Positions 35,704 through 44,679 of a DNA stretch of 64,000 bases are shown piece after piece. A program made the position numbers and the translations under genes. The first letter of the stretch is position 1. Every line of letters starts with the position of its first letter. Under the pieces are notes generated by a model, which was not told the DNA's origin, did no database searches, and saw nothing but the letters and a program-made list of their open reading frames with translations. The stretch is from Rhodoferax sp. (GTDB lineage: Bacteria; Pseudomonadota; Gammaproteobacteria; Burkholderiales; Burkholderiaceae_C): contig SSFF01000011.1 in NCBI GenBank assembly GCA_008015235.1, positions 62,001-126,000 on the forward strand, in the 5' to 3' direction.

Positions 35704-37563
35704 ATGAAATCACCACGCCGCTGGAGTCTGGCCGCCAAGTTGGCCATGGTCGGCATGCCCCTGGTGCTGCTGGCCATGGTGGCCATCGTGGTCACCCTGT
35801 GGGTTTCGTTCCAGCTCGATGGGGGCGCTGCCGCACTCAACGAGGCGGGACGCATGCGCATGCAGGCCTATCGTCTGTCGCTGTCGGTGGCGCAAGGGCG
35901 CCAGAGCGATGTGGAGTCGCAGGTACAGGCTTTCGACCGCAGCCTGTCCTTGCTGCGCAATGGCAATGCGGCACGCCCGCTGGCGGTGCCCTGGAATGCA
36001 GCAACGACGGCGCAGTTCGCGCAGGTTGAGGCCCATTGGGCCAACTACCGCGTACGCTGGACGCATGGACCGTCGGACAGGTCCGACCTGGAGCGCAGCA
36101 CCCACGACTTTGTCGAGTCCATAGATGATTTCGTCAAGGGGGTGGAGGTGCGGCTGGCCGAATGGACCGCCTTGCTGCACCTGTTGCACACCAGCGTGCT
36201 GGTGATGCTCATCATCTGGGTGCTCGGTGTGCTGGTGGGGACCTACACCCTGGTGCTGGAGCCGGTGGGGGCGCTGCACCGCGCCATCCGCAAAGTGCAA
36301 TCGGGTGACTGGAATGCGCGGGTGGCCCGGGAGCGGACGCTGGAGTTTGACGATCTGGCCCAGGGCTTCAACGGTCTGGCCCTGCATCTGCAGCAGCTCT
36401 ACCAGAGCTTGGAAACCAAGGTCCAGGAAAAGACGGCCGAGCTGCAGGAAAAACACGAACGCCTGGAGCAGCTCTATGGCGTGACTGCCCTGGTGGGCAA
36501 GGCCACCAACCTGGACGATCTGGCGCACGCCTTCACGCGGGCAGTACAGCGCATTGCCAAGGTCGATGCCGTGGCCTTGCGCTGGTCCGACCAGGCCAAC
36601 CAGCGCTACCTGATCCTCGCCTCTTCGGGTCTGCCGCAGGCCATGGTCCAGGCCGAAAACTGCCTGGACGCCGGGGAGTGTTACTGCGGCCGCCCCAACA
36701 CCCAGACCGGCATGGTGGTGATTCCCATCCACAGCCTGCCGAAGGATTCCTACCGCCACTGCGAACGGGCAGGCTTTGGGGTCATCTACAGCGTCCCCAT
36801 CCAGATGCAGGACCGCTTGTTGGGTGAGGTCAATTTCTTCTTCCACAAGGAAACACAGCCCAGCCCGGCAGAGCGCGCGCTACTGGAAGCACTCAACAGC
36901 CAATTGGCCAGCGCAATGGAGAACCTGCGCCACACCGCGCTGGAACGTGAAGAGGCGGTGTCGGGCGAGCGCCACCACCTGTCACGCGAACTGCACGATT
37001 CCATCGCGCAGTCGCTGGCCTTTCTCAAAATCCAGGTCAATTTGCTGCGCGAGGCACTGCGTGCAAAGGATGCCGAGCAGTCCCAGCTGGTGTTGGAAGA
37101 AATCGATGAAGGTGTGCGCGAATGCTATGGCGATGTGCGCGAACTGCTGATGCACTTCCGCACCCGCACCAACACCGAGGACATCATTCCGGCGCTGGAG
37201 ACCACCTTGCGCAAGTTCGAGCACCAGACCGGCGTGCACACCCAGCTCGAAGTGCAGAGCCTGGGCGCACCGCTGGCGGCCGACCTGCAGATCCAGGTGC
37301 TGCACATCCTGCAGGAAGCCTTGTCCAACGTGCGCAAGCATGCCCGCGCCTCGCAGGTCTGGCTGACAGTGCAGGGTCAGCCGCAGTGGCAGTTCGAAGT
37401 GCGGGACGATGGCCTGGGCTTCGAGGCCGACGGAGAACTGAGCGAGACCCATGTGGGGCTGGGCATCATGTCCGAGCGCGCCCAGCGCATCGGCGCACAG
37501 CTGAACATCATGTCCACCCGGCACGAGGGGACTCGCGTCCAGCTGGTATTGTCGCGGCCATGA
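35704..37563 (+). CDS. NarX-type sensor histidine kinase
   Basis: A 619-residue membrane kinase: helix 1 (about 12-34), a periplasmic domain opening with a P-box-like ALNEAGRMRMQAYRL, helix 2 (about 160-184), HAMP, coiled coil, a GAF-like central module with clustered cysteines C320, C326, C328 and C353, then HisKA_3 (ELHDSIAQSL, H431) and an HATPase end (DDGLGF, GLGIMSERA). The layout follows NarX/NarQ nitrate/nitrite sensors, but several ligand-box residues differ, so the signal is uncertain. It overlaps the regulator gene by ATGA. Confidence 0.88.
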   Translation: MKSPRRWSLAAKLAMVGMPLVLLAMVAIVVTLWVSFQLDGGAAALNEAGRMRMQAYRLSLSVAQGRQSDVESQVQAFDRSLSLLRNGNAARPLAVPWNAATTAQFAQVEAHWANYRVRWTHGPSDRSDLERSTHDFVESIDDFVKGVEVRLAEWTALLHLLHTSVLVMLIIWVLGVLVGTYTLVLEPVGALHRAIRKVQSGDWNARVARERTLEFDDLAQGFNGLALHLQQLYQSLETKVQEKTAELQEKHERLEQLYGVTALVGKATNLDDLAHAFTRAVQRIAKVDAVALRWSDQANQRYLILASSGLPQAMVQAENCLDAGECYCGRPNTQTGMVVIPIHSLPKDSYRHCERAGFGVIYSVPIQMQDRLLGEVNFFFHKETQPSPAERALLEALNSQLASAMENLRHTALEREEAVSGERHHLSRELHDSIAQSLAFLKIQVNLLREALRAKDAEQSQLVLEEIDEGVRECYGDVRELLMHFRTRTNTEDIIPALETTLRKFEHQTGVHTQLEVQSLGAPLAADLQIQVLHILQEALSNVRKHARASQVWLTVQGQPQWQFEVRDDGLGFEADGELSETHVGLGIMSERAQRIGAQLNIMSTRHEGTRVQLVLSRP

Positions 37564-38246
37564 GTCAAAGCCTGTCGAATTCCCTGCGCGTCCTGATCGT
37601 GGATGACCACACGCTGTTTCGCCGTGGTCTGTCATCCCTGCTGGCACGCGACGGTCGCATCGTGGTGGTGGGCGACGCACCCGATGTCGGCCAGGCCCAG
37701 CGCCGGGCGCTGGAGTTGCAGCCGGACCTTATCCTCCTAGACAACCACCTTCCGGGGGTCACGGGGGTAGAGGCCATCCGTTCCCTGCTGGAAGTGGCGC
37801 CGCAGGCCCGGGTGGTCATGTTGACCGTCAGTGAGGATGCGCAGGACCTGGCCGGTGCACTGCGAAGCGGCGCCAGTGGCTACCTGCTCAAGACCATGGA
37901 TGGCGATGAGCTGGTGGACGCCATGGTGCGCGCGGCCCGCGGCGAAACGGTGCTGGCGCCGGAGATGACAGGCAAGTTGGTCACTGCCTACTTGGGCGCC
38001 GCCTCGCAGCCGGCTACACTGGAGCCGTCCGCGTCGCCGAATGCTTCAGCGCTGGGAACCCTTTCTGCACGTGAACGCGACATCTTGCGTGGCATAGCCC
38101 AGGGGGCCAGCAACAAGGAAATCGCCCGTGACCTGGGCATTGCCGAAGCCACCGTGAAAATCCACGTCCAGGGCGTACTGCGCAAACTGCGTGTCAGCAC
38201 GCGCGTGCATGCGGCGGTGATAGCCGTTGAAAACGGACTGATCTGA
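37560..38246 (+). CDS. NarL-type response regulator
   Basis: A 228-residue NarL/FixJ regulator. The receiver has acidic D14/D15 and phospho-acceptor D61 (LLDNHLPG). The LuxR-type HTH spans about 168-215 (LSARERDILRGIAQG, NKEIARDLGIAEATVK). It is the partner of the adjacent kinase by overlap and order. Targets may include the five-haem cytochrome; that is inferred. Confidence 0.92.
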   Translation: MSQSLSNSLRVLIVDDHTLFRRGLSSLLARDGRIVVVGDAPDVGQAQRRALELQPDLILLDNHLPGVTGVEAIRSLLEVAPQARVVMLTVSEDAQDLAGALRSGASGYLLKTMDGDELVDAMVRAARGETVLAPEMTGKLVTAYLGAASQPATLEPSASPNASALGTLSARERDILRGIAQGASNKEIARDLGIAEATVKIHVQGVLRKLRVSTRVHAAVIAVENGLI

Positions 38247-38310
38247 AGACCTGGGCACTGCTCTGGCCGCAGTTTTCGCTGCCTTGTAAGCGCCTGGCTG
38301 GGCCTGTTTC

Positions 38311-38324
38311 TTGATCTGGATCAA
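38311..38324. promoter_or_regulatory. FNR/DNR-type box upstream of the Crp/Fnr regulator
   Basis: TTGAT CTGG ATCAA, a perfect match to the FNR/ANR/DNR consensus, 157 bases before the regulator gene and 64 bases after the NarL gene. Confidence 0.75.
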
Positions 38325-38446
38325 CCTGCAGCGATTGACTGTGCGACTAGTTCCATAGAACTAGGTTGTCCGGCTGTTGGGTAGTTCTTCAGAGCCGTTT
38401 GTACCTACCTTTGGTGGATGCCCATGGACAAATCCCGCTTTTAAAG

Positions 38447-38460
38447 TTGATGCAAGTCAA
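38447..38460. promoter_or_regulatory. Second, imperfect FNR-type box near the regulator start
   Basis: TTGAT GCAA GTCAA, one mismatch from consensus, ending 21 bases before the ATG at 38482. Its position suits autorepression, or activation from a very short leader. Confidence 0.5.
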
Positions 38461-38481
38461 ATTTAACCAGGGACCACCACC

Positions 38482-39180
38482 ATGCTCACAGAATGCTTCG
38501 ACGCCCAGCGCCACCTCTCCAACGTGCCGCTTTTCAACGGCTATTCGCAGTCCGAACGGGAGCACGTGGCACGCGGCTGTCAGATGCGCCGTTTCAGCCG
38601 CGGTGACATGGTGTGCTGGGCGGGCGAGCACTGCGATGCCTTCCATTTTGTGATTTCCGGTCAGGTCAAGCTCTACGTGGCTTCCAGCACTGGCATGGAG
38701 AAGGTGGTCGAACTCATTGGCCCGGGCCAGAGCTTTGCCGAGGCCACCATGTTCCTGCCCGACCCGCACCTGCTCAATGCCCAGGCTTTGCAGGACACCC
38801 TCATCATGTCGGTCAGCAAGGAAGCCATCTACAGCGAAATTCAGCGCAACCCCGGTTTTTCCCTGCGCATGCTCAGCGGCGTGTCCACCTGGTTCAAGCG
38901 ACTGCTGATGGACGTGGAGAGCTACTCCCTGCAAAACGGCATGCAGCGACTCATCGGCTACCTGTTGCGCGATGTGAACCTGGAGCACGGCCGTGATCTG
39001 GGGGTGGTGACGGTGGCGCTCCCGGTGAGCAAGGCCGTTATCGCCTCCCGCCTGTCCTTGACTCCCGAGTACTTCTCGCGCGTGCTGCACCAGCTGGAGT
39101 CCGAAGGATTGATTGAGATCAAGCGCCGGGAAATCCGCCTGCTCGACGCCCGCCGCCTGGCGCGTTACGGCACGCACTGA
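38482..39180 (+). CDS. Crp/Fnr family transcriptional regulator (DNR/NnrR-like)
   Basis: A 232-residue regulator: cNMP-type beta-barrel (residues 15-130), dimer helix, then a winged HTH with PVSKAVIASRL and the recognition helix TPEYFSRVLHQL. The E..SR pattern is the one FNR-type proteins use to read TTGAT, which fits the two boxes upstream. The FNR iron-sulfur cysteine pattern is absent (Cys only at 5, 33, 45 and 51), so a DNR/NnrR-type nitric-oxide or redox sensor is more likely. It probably controls itself. Confidence 0.85.
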   Translation: MLTECFDAQRHLSNVPLFNGYSQSEREHVARGCQMRRFSRGDMVCWAGEHCDAFHFVISGQVKLYVASSTGMEKVVELIGPGQSFAEATMFLPDPHLLNAQALQDTLIMSVSKEAIYSEIQRNPGFSLRMLSGVSTWFKRLLMDVESYSLQNGMQRLIGYLLRDVNLEHGRDLGVVTVALPVSKAVIASRLSLTPEYFSRVLHQLESEGLIEIKRREIRLLDARRLARYGTH

Positions 39181-39230
39181 GCCATGCCTCGGCGGCATCA
39201 CACGAGGCCGCCAGTCCTTATCATGTGCAG

Positions 39231-42200
39231 ATGGAAAAAATCGCGCACCTGACAAAGCTTTCCCAACACGTTCCACCCAAGCTCCAGCGCACGGCGTTGT
39301 GGCTGACGGGGGGAGTGCTGGCCCTGTGGCTGCTGGCCTGGGCAGCCGTGCCTTCGCTGCTGAAGGCCCAGGCTGAAAAAATCGGTAGCGATGTCTTGGG
39401 GCGCCCCCTCAGCATCGGCAGCGTGGACCTGCGTCCCTGGTCTCTGGAAGTTACCTTGCATGACCTGCGCATTGGCGGGGCCCCATCGGCACCGCAGACG
39501 CCGCTGCTGGAAGTTGCCCGCGTCTATGTCGACGCCGAGATGGCATCGCTGTGGCACCTGGCCCCCGTGATCGACGCGCTGGAAATCGAGGCCCCCCACG
39601 TTCGTGTCACCCACCTGGGCGCAGGTCGGTATGACTTTGACGATGTCCTGGCACGGCTGAGCGCACCGCAGGACCCGCCCTCGACCTCGCCCGCACGGTT
39701 CGCGCTCTACAACCTGGAAGTGCGTGGCGGGGAAATTGACTTCACCGATACGACGCCGCGCGGTGCCGTGCAGCATTCTGTGCGCAAGCTGCACCTCGCC
39801 CTGCCTTTTGTCAGCACCTTGCCCACGCAGCGCAATGTCAAGGTCGAGCCACGCCTGGCCCTGGAGGTCAATGGCAGTGCCTGGGATTCGGCCGCCCAGG
39901 CCACTCCCTTTGCCGAAGTCCGCCAAGGCGAGGTCCAGCTGCAGTTGCAGCAACTCGATGTCAAACCCTACCTTCCGTACTGGCCGGCCGGGCTGCCGCT
40001 GCGCATGACGAGCGCGGTTCTGGACGCCGATGTGCGGGCCCAGTTTGTGCAAAGCAGCCCCCCCAGCCTGGTGCTGAGCGGCAGCCTGGGCGTGCGTGCG
40101 TTGGCCCTGGCCGACCCGCGTGGTCAGCCCGTGCTGGAGTTGGAGGCTTTGCGGGTCCAGGCGCAGCGCATTGAGCCGCTGGCCGGGGTGGTCGCCCTGG
40201 CATCGGTCGAGGTGGACGCTCCCAGGCTGCAGCTGGAGCGCTTGGCCAATGGCCGATTCAATCTCGATACAGACACGAAACCTGCAAGAAATGCTACAAA
40301 AAAAGAAGCTACTGAAGCAGTTTCTATGCGGGCAGATGGCCAAAATGGCATGAAAAAACCGGTGCCACACTGGCGCCTGAACCTGCAGCAGTTCAAGCTC
40401 CAGGGGGGAGTCATCCAATGGCGTGACCGTAGTACCAAGCCCCAGGCCAGCCTCGCGCTGGAGGGCCTGGACGTGCAGGCGGAGCAGCTCAGCTGGCCAC
40501 AGGAGGGTGAGGCGGCCAAGCTGCAGGCCAGTGCCCGCATTCCTGGCAAGAAGCCGGCCGAACTGCGTATCGCAGGACAGGGGGGGCTGGAGTCGGGCGA
40601 TGCCACGGTGGAACTGCAGCAACTGGCCCTGGGGCTGGGCGCGCCGTACCTGGCCCAGTACCTGTTGCCCACGCTCGAGGGGACGCTCGATGCCCAGGCC
40701 GCAGTGCGCTGGAAGGGGACGGAGGTGCAGGCCACGTTGGAGCGCTTGCGTGTGCGTGAACTGGCGCTGTCGCCAAAGGACGCCAAGGACAGGAAAGAAG
40801 GCGCGGCCATGCCCCGCATCCAGTCGCTGGAAGTGGATCAGGCCCAGGTCGATCTGGCACGTCAGAGCGTGCATGTGGGCCGCATCCGTGTGCAGGCGCC
40901 GAGCGCCGAGGTCGAGCGCGATGCCCAGGGCCAGTGGATGTTTGAGCGGTGGTTGGTGCCCACCGCTGCTGCCCCTGTGCAGGCCGCAGCGCCGAAAGCC
41001 ACGCCCTGGGACATCCAGGTTGACGAATTGGCGCTTGACGGGGGGGCGGTACGCTTGCGCGACCGCAGCCTGCGTCCGGTGGTGCGTCTGGATGTCAGCG
41101 CCCTGCAGATCAAGGCCAGGAAGCTAACGGCTCACGGCAAGACACCCGCCCAGCTGAGTGTCGCTGGCAAGGTGCAGTCGGGCCAGGTGGACGCGGGGCA
41201 GTTGCAGTTCCAAGGGAACGTGGCCTGGGCCCCGGTGGCCGTACAGGGCAAGCTGCGGCTGCAGGACCTGCCGGCCCATGCCGTGGCACCTTACGTGGCC
41301 GACCGACTCAATGTCGAAATCGTCCGTGCCGACGCCAACTTCAGTGGCAATGTGCAATACCAAGACACCGCGGGCGGGCCGCAGCTCGCGGTCGATGCCG
41401 ACATGGCGCTGGAAGACCTGCGTGTCAACACCCAGCGGGGTGACGAGGGCCGTGACGAGCTGCTGAGCTGGAAGGCCCTGAACCTGCCCGGCGTGGCGCT
41501 GCGCATGGTGCCTGGCGCTGCCTTGCAGCTCAAGGTCCGCGAGGTAGGCCTCAACGACTTCTACGCCCGTGTCATCGTCAGCCCGCAAGGGCGTCTCAAC
41601 CTGCAGGACATTGTGAAGACCGAAGCGCCCGTCGCTGCGGCCACCCCTGCGGCGGTAGCCTCGGCCCCCGCTGCTGCGTCTGCACCGGCACTGGACCCCG
41701 TCATTGATATCGGGCCGGTGACCCTGGCCCATGGCCGCGTCCAGTTCTCGGACCGTTTCATCCAGCCCAATTACTCGGCCAACCTGTCCGAGCTCAATGG
41801 CCGCCTGAGCCAGTTTTCGTCGCGCAAGGTCGAAGGGGTGGTGCAGCTGGCCGACCTGGATGTGCGCGGACGGGCAGAAGGCACGGCTTCACTGGCCATC
41901 GTCGGCAAGGTCAATCCGCTGGCCCAGCCCCTGGCACTGGACATCCAGGGCAAGGTGCGGGACCTGGAGCTCTCGCCACTGTCGCCCTACGCCATCAAGT
42001 ACGCAGGCTACGGCATCGAGCGCGGCAAGATGAGTGTGGATGTGGGCTACAAGGTGCAGCCGGATGGCAAGCTCGACGCCACCAACAACATCGTGCTCAA
42101 CCAGCTGCAGTTCGGCGACAAGGTGGAAGGCGCGCCCAACAGCCTGCCGGTCAAGCTGGCGGTGGCCCTGCTGGCCGACCGCAATGGGGTCATCGACATC

Positions 42201-42896
42201 AACCTGCCCATCAGCGGCTCACTCAACGACCCCGAGTTCAAGCTGGGTGCGGTCATCTGGAAAGTGATTACCAACCTCATCGTCAAGGCGGTGACGGCTC
42301 CGTTCAATCTGCTGGCCGGTGCCTTTGGTGGTGGCGGTGCGGATGAAACCGGGGCCGTGCCCTTTGCCAACGGCAAGTCCGAACTGGGCAAAGAGGCAAG
42401 CACTACGCTGGACAAGCTGGCCAAGGCTTTGCTGGAGCGCCCCGCCATCCGCATGACCGTGGTCGGTCAGGCGGACATGGCGGTGGAGCGCGAGGCGATC
42501 CGGCGCGAGCGCCTGAACACCCTGCTGCTGGCGGAAAAACGCCGCCGTGCCGTGGCCGACGGCAAGGACGCTGCGGCCGTCTTGACGGTCGATGCGGGTG
42601 AATATTCGGCCCTGCTCCGGCAGGTCTACCGGCGCTCGGACGTGAAGAAGCCGCGCAACCTCGTGGGCCTGGTCAAGGACCTGCCCGATGCCGAGATGGA
42701 AAAACTGCTGCTCGATAGCCTGAGCGTCAACGAAGAGTCGGTACGCGCGCTGGCCTTGGCCCGCGGCGTGGCCGTGAAGGAATACCTGGTGGCCCGGCAG
42801 GTGCCGGTGGAGCGGGTGTTCCTGGGTGCCATCAAGACCAGCGGCCTGGACGCTACCTGGTCGCCGCGCGCCGAGATGGCATTGACCATGCAATAA
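39231..42896 (+). CDS. Giant DUF748/AsmA-like protein
   Basis: A 1221-residue protein: one N-terminal membrane helix (about 22-44), then a very long beta-rich periplasmic region with the DUF748 signature (IGSVDLRPWSLEVTLHDLRI) and later the repeat-type SGSLNDPEFKLGAVIWKVI. The C-terminal part (FANGKSELGKEASTTLDKLAKAL, then GQADMAVERE) resembles an OmpA-like peptidoglycan-binding fold. AsmA-like proteins are thought to bridge the envelope and move phospholipids. Residues 354-373 (linker) are repeat-derived. ATG 39231 is preferred; GTG at 39225 is possible. Confidence 0.85.
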   Translation: MEKIAHLTKLSQHVPPKLQRTALWLTGGVLALWLLAWAAVPSLLKAQAEKIGSDVLGRPLSIGSVDLRPWSLEVTLHDLRIGGAPSAPQTPLLEVARVYVDAEMASLWHLAPVIDALEIEAPHVRVTHLGAGRYDFDDVLARLSAPQDPPSTSPARFALYNLEVRGGEIDFTDTTPRGAVQHSVRKLHLALPFVSTLPTQRNVKVEPRLALEVNGSAWDSAAQATPFAEVRQGEVQLQLQQLDVKPYLPYWPAGLPLRMTSAVLDADVRAQFVQSSPPSLVLSGSLGVRALALADPRGQPVLELEALRVQAQRIEPLAGVVALASVEVDAPRLQLERLANGRFNLDTDTKPARNATKKEATEAVSMRADGQNGMKKPVPHWRLNLQQFKLQGGVIQWRDRSTKPQASLALEGLDVQAEQLSWPQEGEAAKLQASARIPGKKPAELRIAGQGGLESGDATVELQQLALGLGAPYLAQYLLPTLEGTLDAQAAVRWKGTEVQATLERLRVRELALSPKDAKDRKEGAAMPRIQSLEVDQAQVDLARQSVHVGRIRVQAPSAEVERDAQGQWMFERWLVPTAAAPVQAAAPKATPWDIQVDELALDGGAVRLRDRSLRPVVRLDVSALQIKARKLTAHGKTPAQLSVAGKVQSGQVDAGQLQFQGNVAWAPVAVQGKLRLQDLPAHAVAPYVADRLNVEIVRADANFSGNVQYQDTAGGPQLAVDADMALEDLRVNTQRGDEGRDELLSWKALNLPGVALRMVPGAALQLKVREVGLNDFYARVIVSPQGRLNLQDIVKTEAPVAAATPAAVASAPAAASAPALDPVIDIGPVTLAHGRVQFSDRFIQPNYSANLSELNGRLSQFSSRKVEGVVQLADLDVRGRAEGTASLAIVGKVNPLAQPLALDIQGKVRDLELSPLSPYAIKYAGYGIERGKMSVDVGYKVQPDGKLDATNNIVLNQLQFGDKVEGAPNSLPVKLAVALLADRNGVIDINLPISGSLNDPEFKLGAVIWKVITNLIVKAVTAPFNLLAGAFGGGGADETGAVPFANGKSELGKEASTTLDKLAKALLERPAIRMTVVGQADMAVEREAIRRERLNTLLLAEKRRRAVADGKDAAAVLTVDAGEYSALLRQVYRRSDVKKPRNLVGLVKDLPDAEMEKLLLDSLSVNEESVRALALARGVAVKEYLVARQVPVERVFLGAIKTSGLDATWSPRAEMALTMQ
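40291..40349 (+). repeat. Dispersed 59-bp repeat, copy 8 (inside DUF748 gene)
   Basis: ATGCTAC, 7 A bases, GAAGCT, 5 bases, AGCAGT, TTCTATGCGGGC, 4 bases, then GGCCAAAATGGC. Exactly 59 bases. It encodes the lysine-rich linker NATKKEATEAVSMRADGQN. Confidence 0.85.
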
Positions 42897-42913
42897 ACCA
42901 GTGGGCTCCACGC

Positions 42914-43558
42914 ATGTACCAACCCAAGCAATTTGAAGAGAACCGCCCCGAAGTGTTGCGCGCCGTGGTGCAGCAGCACCCGCTGGCCTTGCTCATCACG
43001 CTCAGCGACGACGGTTTGCAGGCCGACCCGATTCCGCTGCTGTGGCGTGAGAACGCCGTTGGACAGGTGGTGCTGGCCGGGCACGTGGCCCGCGCCAACC
43101 CCTTGTGGCAGCGCACCCGTTTCGACACCGAGGTGCTGGCCGTGTTCCAGGGACCGCAGCACTACATCAGCCCCGGCTGGTACGCCACCAAGGCGGAGCA
43201 TGGTCGTGCGGTGCCGACCTGGAACTATGTCACGGTGCAGGCCCGCGGGCCGCTGCGTGTCGTGCAGGACCCAGCCTGGCTGCGCCAGCTGGTGGACGAT
43301 CTGACCAACCAGCAGGAAGCCCCCATGCCCCAGCCCTGGCAGGTGGGCGATGCCCCGGCCGACTACATCAGCAAGATGCTTGCGGCCATCATTGGTATTG
43401 AAATTCCGGTGACGCAGTGGGTGGGCAAGTGGAAGACCAGCCAGAACCAGCCCTCAGAAAACCAGGCCAGCCTGGTACAGGCGCTCAATGCCATGGGTGA
43501 GACTTCCAATGCGGCACGGGACATGGCCGCATTGGTACGCGCGGGCGCGGCGGGTTAG
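42914..43558 (+). CDS. PaiB family FMN-binding negative transcriptional regulator
   Basis: A 214-residue split-barrel protein with PaiB motifs: MYQPKQFEE at the N-terminus, HVARANPLW, GPQHYISPGWY and VPTWNYVTVQ. PaiB proteins bind FMN and repress sporulation or degradation genes in Bacillus; the role in proteobacteria is unknown. It lies 17 bases after the DUF748 gene and is convergent with the pirin gene. Confidence 0.9.
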   Translation: MYQPKQFEENRPEVLRAVVQQHPLALLITLSDDGLQADPIPLLWRENAVGQVVLAGHVARANPLWQRTRFDTEVLAVFQGPQHYISPGWYATKAEHGRAVPTWNYVTVQARGPLRVVQDPAWLRQLVDDLTNQQEAPMPQPWQVGDAPADYISKMLAAIIGIEIPVTQWVGKWKTSQNQPSENQASLVQALNAMGETSNAARDMAALVRAGAAG

Positions 43559-43560
43559 CG

Positions 43561-44598
43561 TCAGGCCGCAGCGGGGCGCTCCTCACTGCCATTGGGGCGG
43601 CGGGCAAAGCGTCCTTCGATGGCCGGGTGCACCGGGTCGGGTCGGCCCCAGGGCCAGCCGCCGAACTCGGTGCGGCGGTAGTCGGCAAAGGCCTGCTCAA
43701 TCTCGGCGCGGGTGTTCATCACGAAGGGGCCGTACTGGGCCACAGGCTCCGCAATCGGGCGGCCCTGCAGCACCAGCACTTCGCAGGCCGTGGCACCGGC
43801 CTGCAGCGCGCAGTCCTGGGTGGCGTCGATTTCAAGCGCGCAGTGGCGATCGGCGACCTGCTCACCAAGCTGCAACTGGTCGCCGAGGAAGAAATACACC
43901 ATGCGCCGCGTGCCCTGGCCGCCCGCTGCGGGCAGGGTCCACTGCGCACCTGCTTCCATGCGCACGGTGTAGATGGCCACGTCGCTGCCGTCGCGGCTGG
44001 CCCAGGACTCGGGCGGCGGCGGCAAGGCTTGGGTGCCGTGCAGCTGCCCGGCCACGACCACCACCTCGGTGGCCTTGCCCTGTTCGTCCGTGTGGGTGAC
44101 GCGGGGAATTTCTTCGGCCCAGAACATGGAGAAGTGGGGTGTTGCCATCTTGTAGCGGGCGTCGAGGTTGAGCCAGATCTGGAACAGCTCGGCCGGGTTG
44201 GCGCGGTCGGTATGGCGCAGCGGGAACATTTCGCAGTGCTGGATGCCGGCTCCGGCGGTGAGCCATTGCACGTCGCCCTCGCCATAGCGGGCGGTGGCGC
44301 CCAGCGAGTCGCTGTGGTCGATCATGCCGGCGCGGGTGACGGTGACGGTCTCGAAGCCTCGGTGCGGGTGTGCGGGAAAGCCCGGCACCGGGTGGCCGTG
44401 GTAGGTGCTGAAGCCGTTCCGCCCGCTGAAATCCTGGCCCAGGTCGCGCCCTTGCAGGTGCTGCGGCGCCAGGCCCTGCTCGGCAGTGCCTGCCGGGTAG
44501 GCGTCGTTGTGGTGGACGCAGAACAGGAAGGGATCGATGGTAGGCCAGGGGCCGGGCCCCAGGGCACTGGCCGAAAGGATGAGGGGGTGCAAGGTCAT
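43561..44598 (-). CDS. Pirin family protein
   Basis: A 345-residue double-cupin protein. The N-terminal metal site is HPHRGFETVT, with GAGIQHCEMF as its second part; the C-terminal cupin ends FGGWPWGRPDPVHP. Bacterial pirins are iron proteins with quercetinase or regulatory activity. It is longer than the typical 290 residues because of extra loops. The start at 44598 matches the family N-terminus; the stop is two bases from that of paiB. Confidence 0.88.
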   Translation of the reverse strand: MTLHPLILSASALGPGPWPTIDPFLFCVHHNDAYPAGTAEQGLAPQHLQGRDLGQDFSGRNGFSTYHGHPVPGFPAHPHRGFETVTVTRAGMIDHSDSLGATARYGEGDVQWLTAGAGIQHCEMFPLRHTDRANPAELFQIWLNLDARYKMATPHFSMFWAEEIPRVTHTDEQGKATEVVVVAGQLHGTQALPPPPESWASRDGSDVAIYTVRMEAGAQWTLPAAGGQGTRRMVYFFLGDQLQLGEQVADRHCALEIDATQDCALQAGATACEVLVLQGRPIAEPVAQYGPFVMNTRAEIEQAFADYRRTEFGGWPWGRPDPVHPAIEGRFARRPNGSEERPAAA

Positions 44599-44679
44599 GG
44601 TGACATTGTCCTGCGTGGGGCGCGGTGTGCGCCGTGTGGGGCTTTTCGGTGCGGTGCTGGCAGCGAATAAGATCAGACC

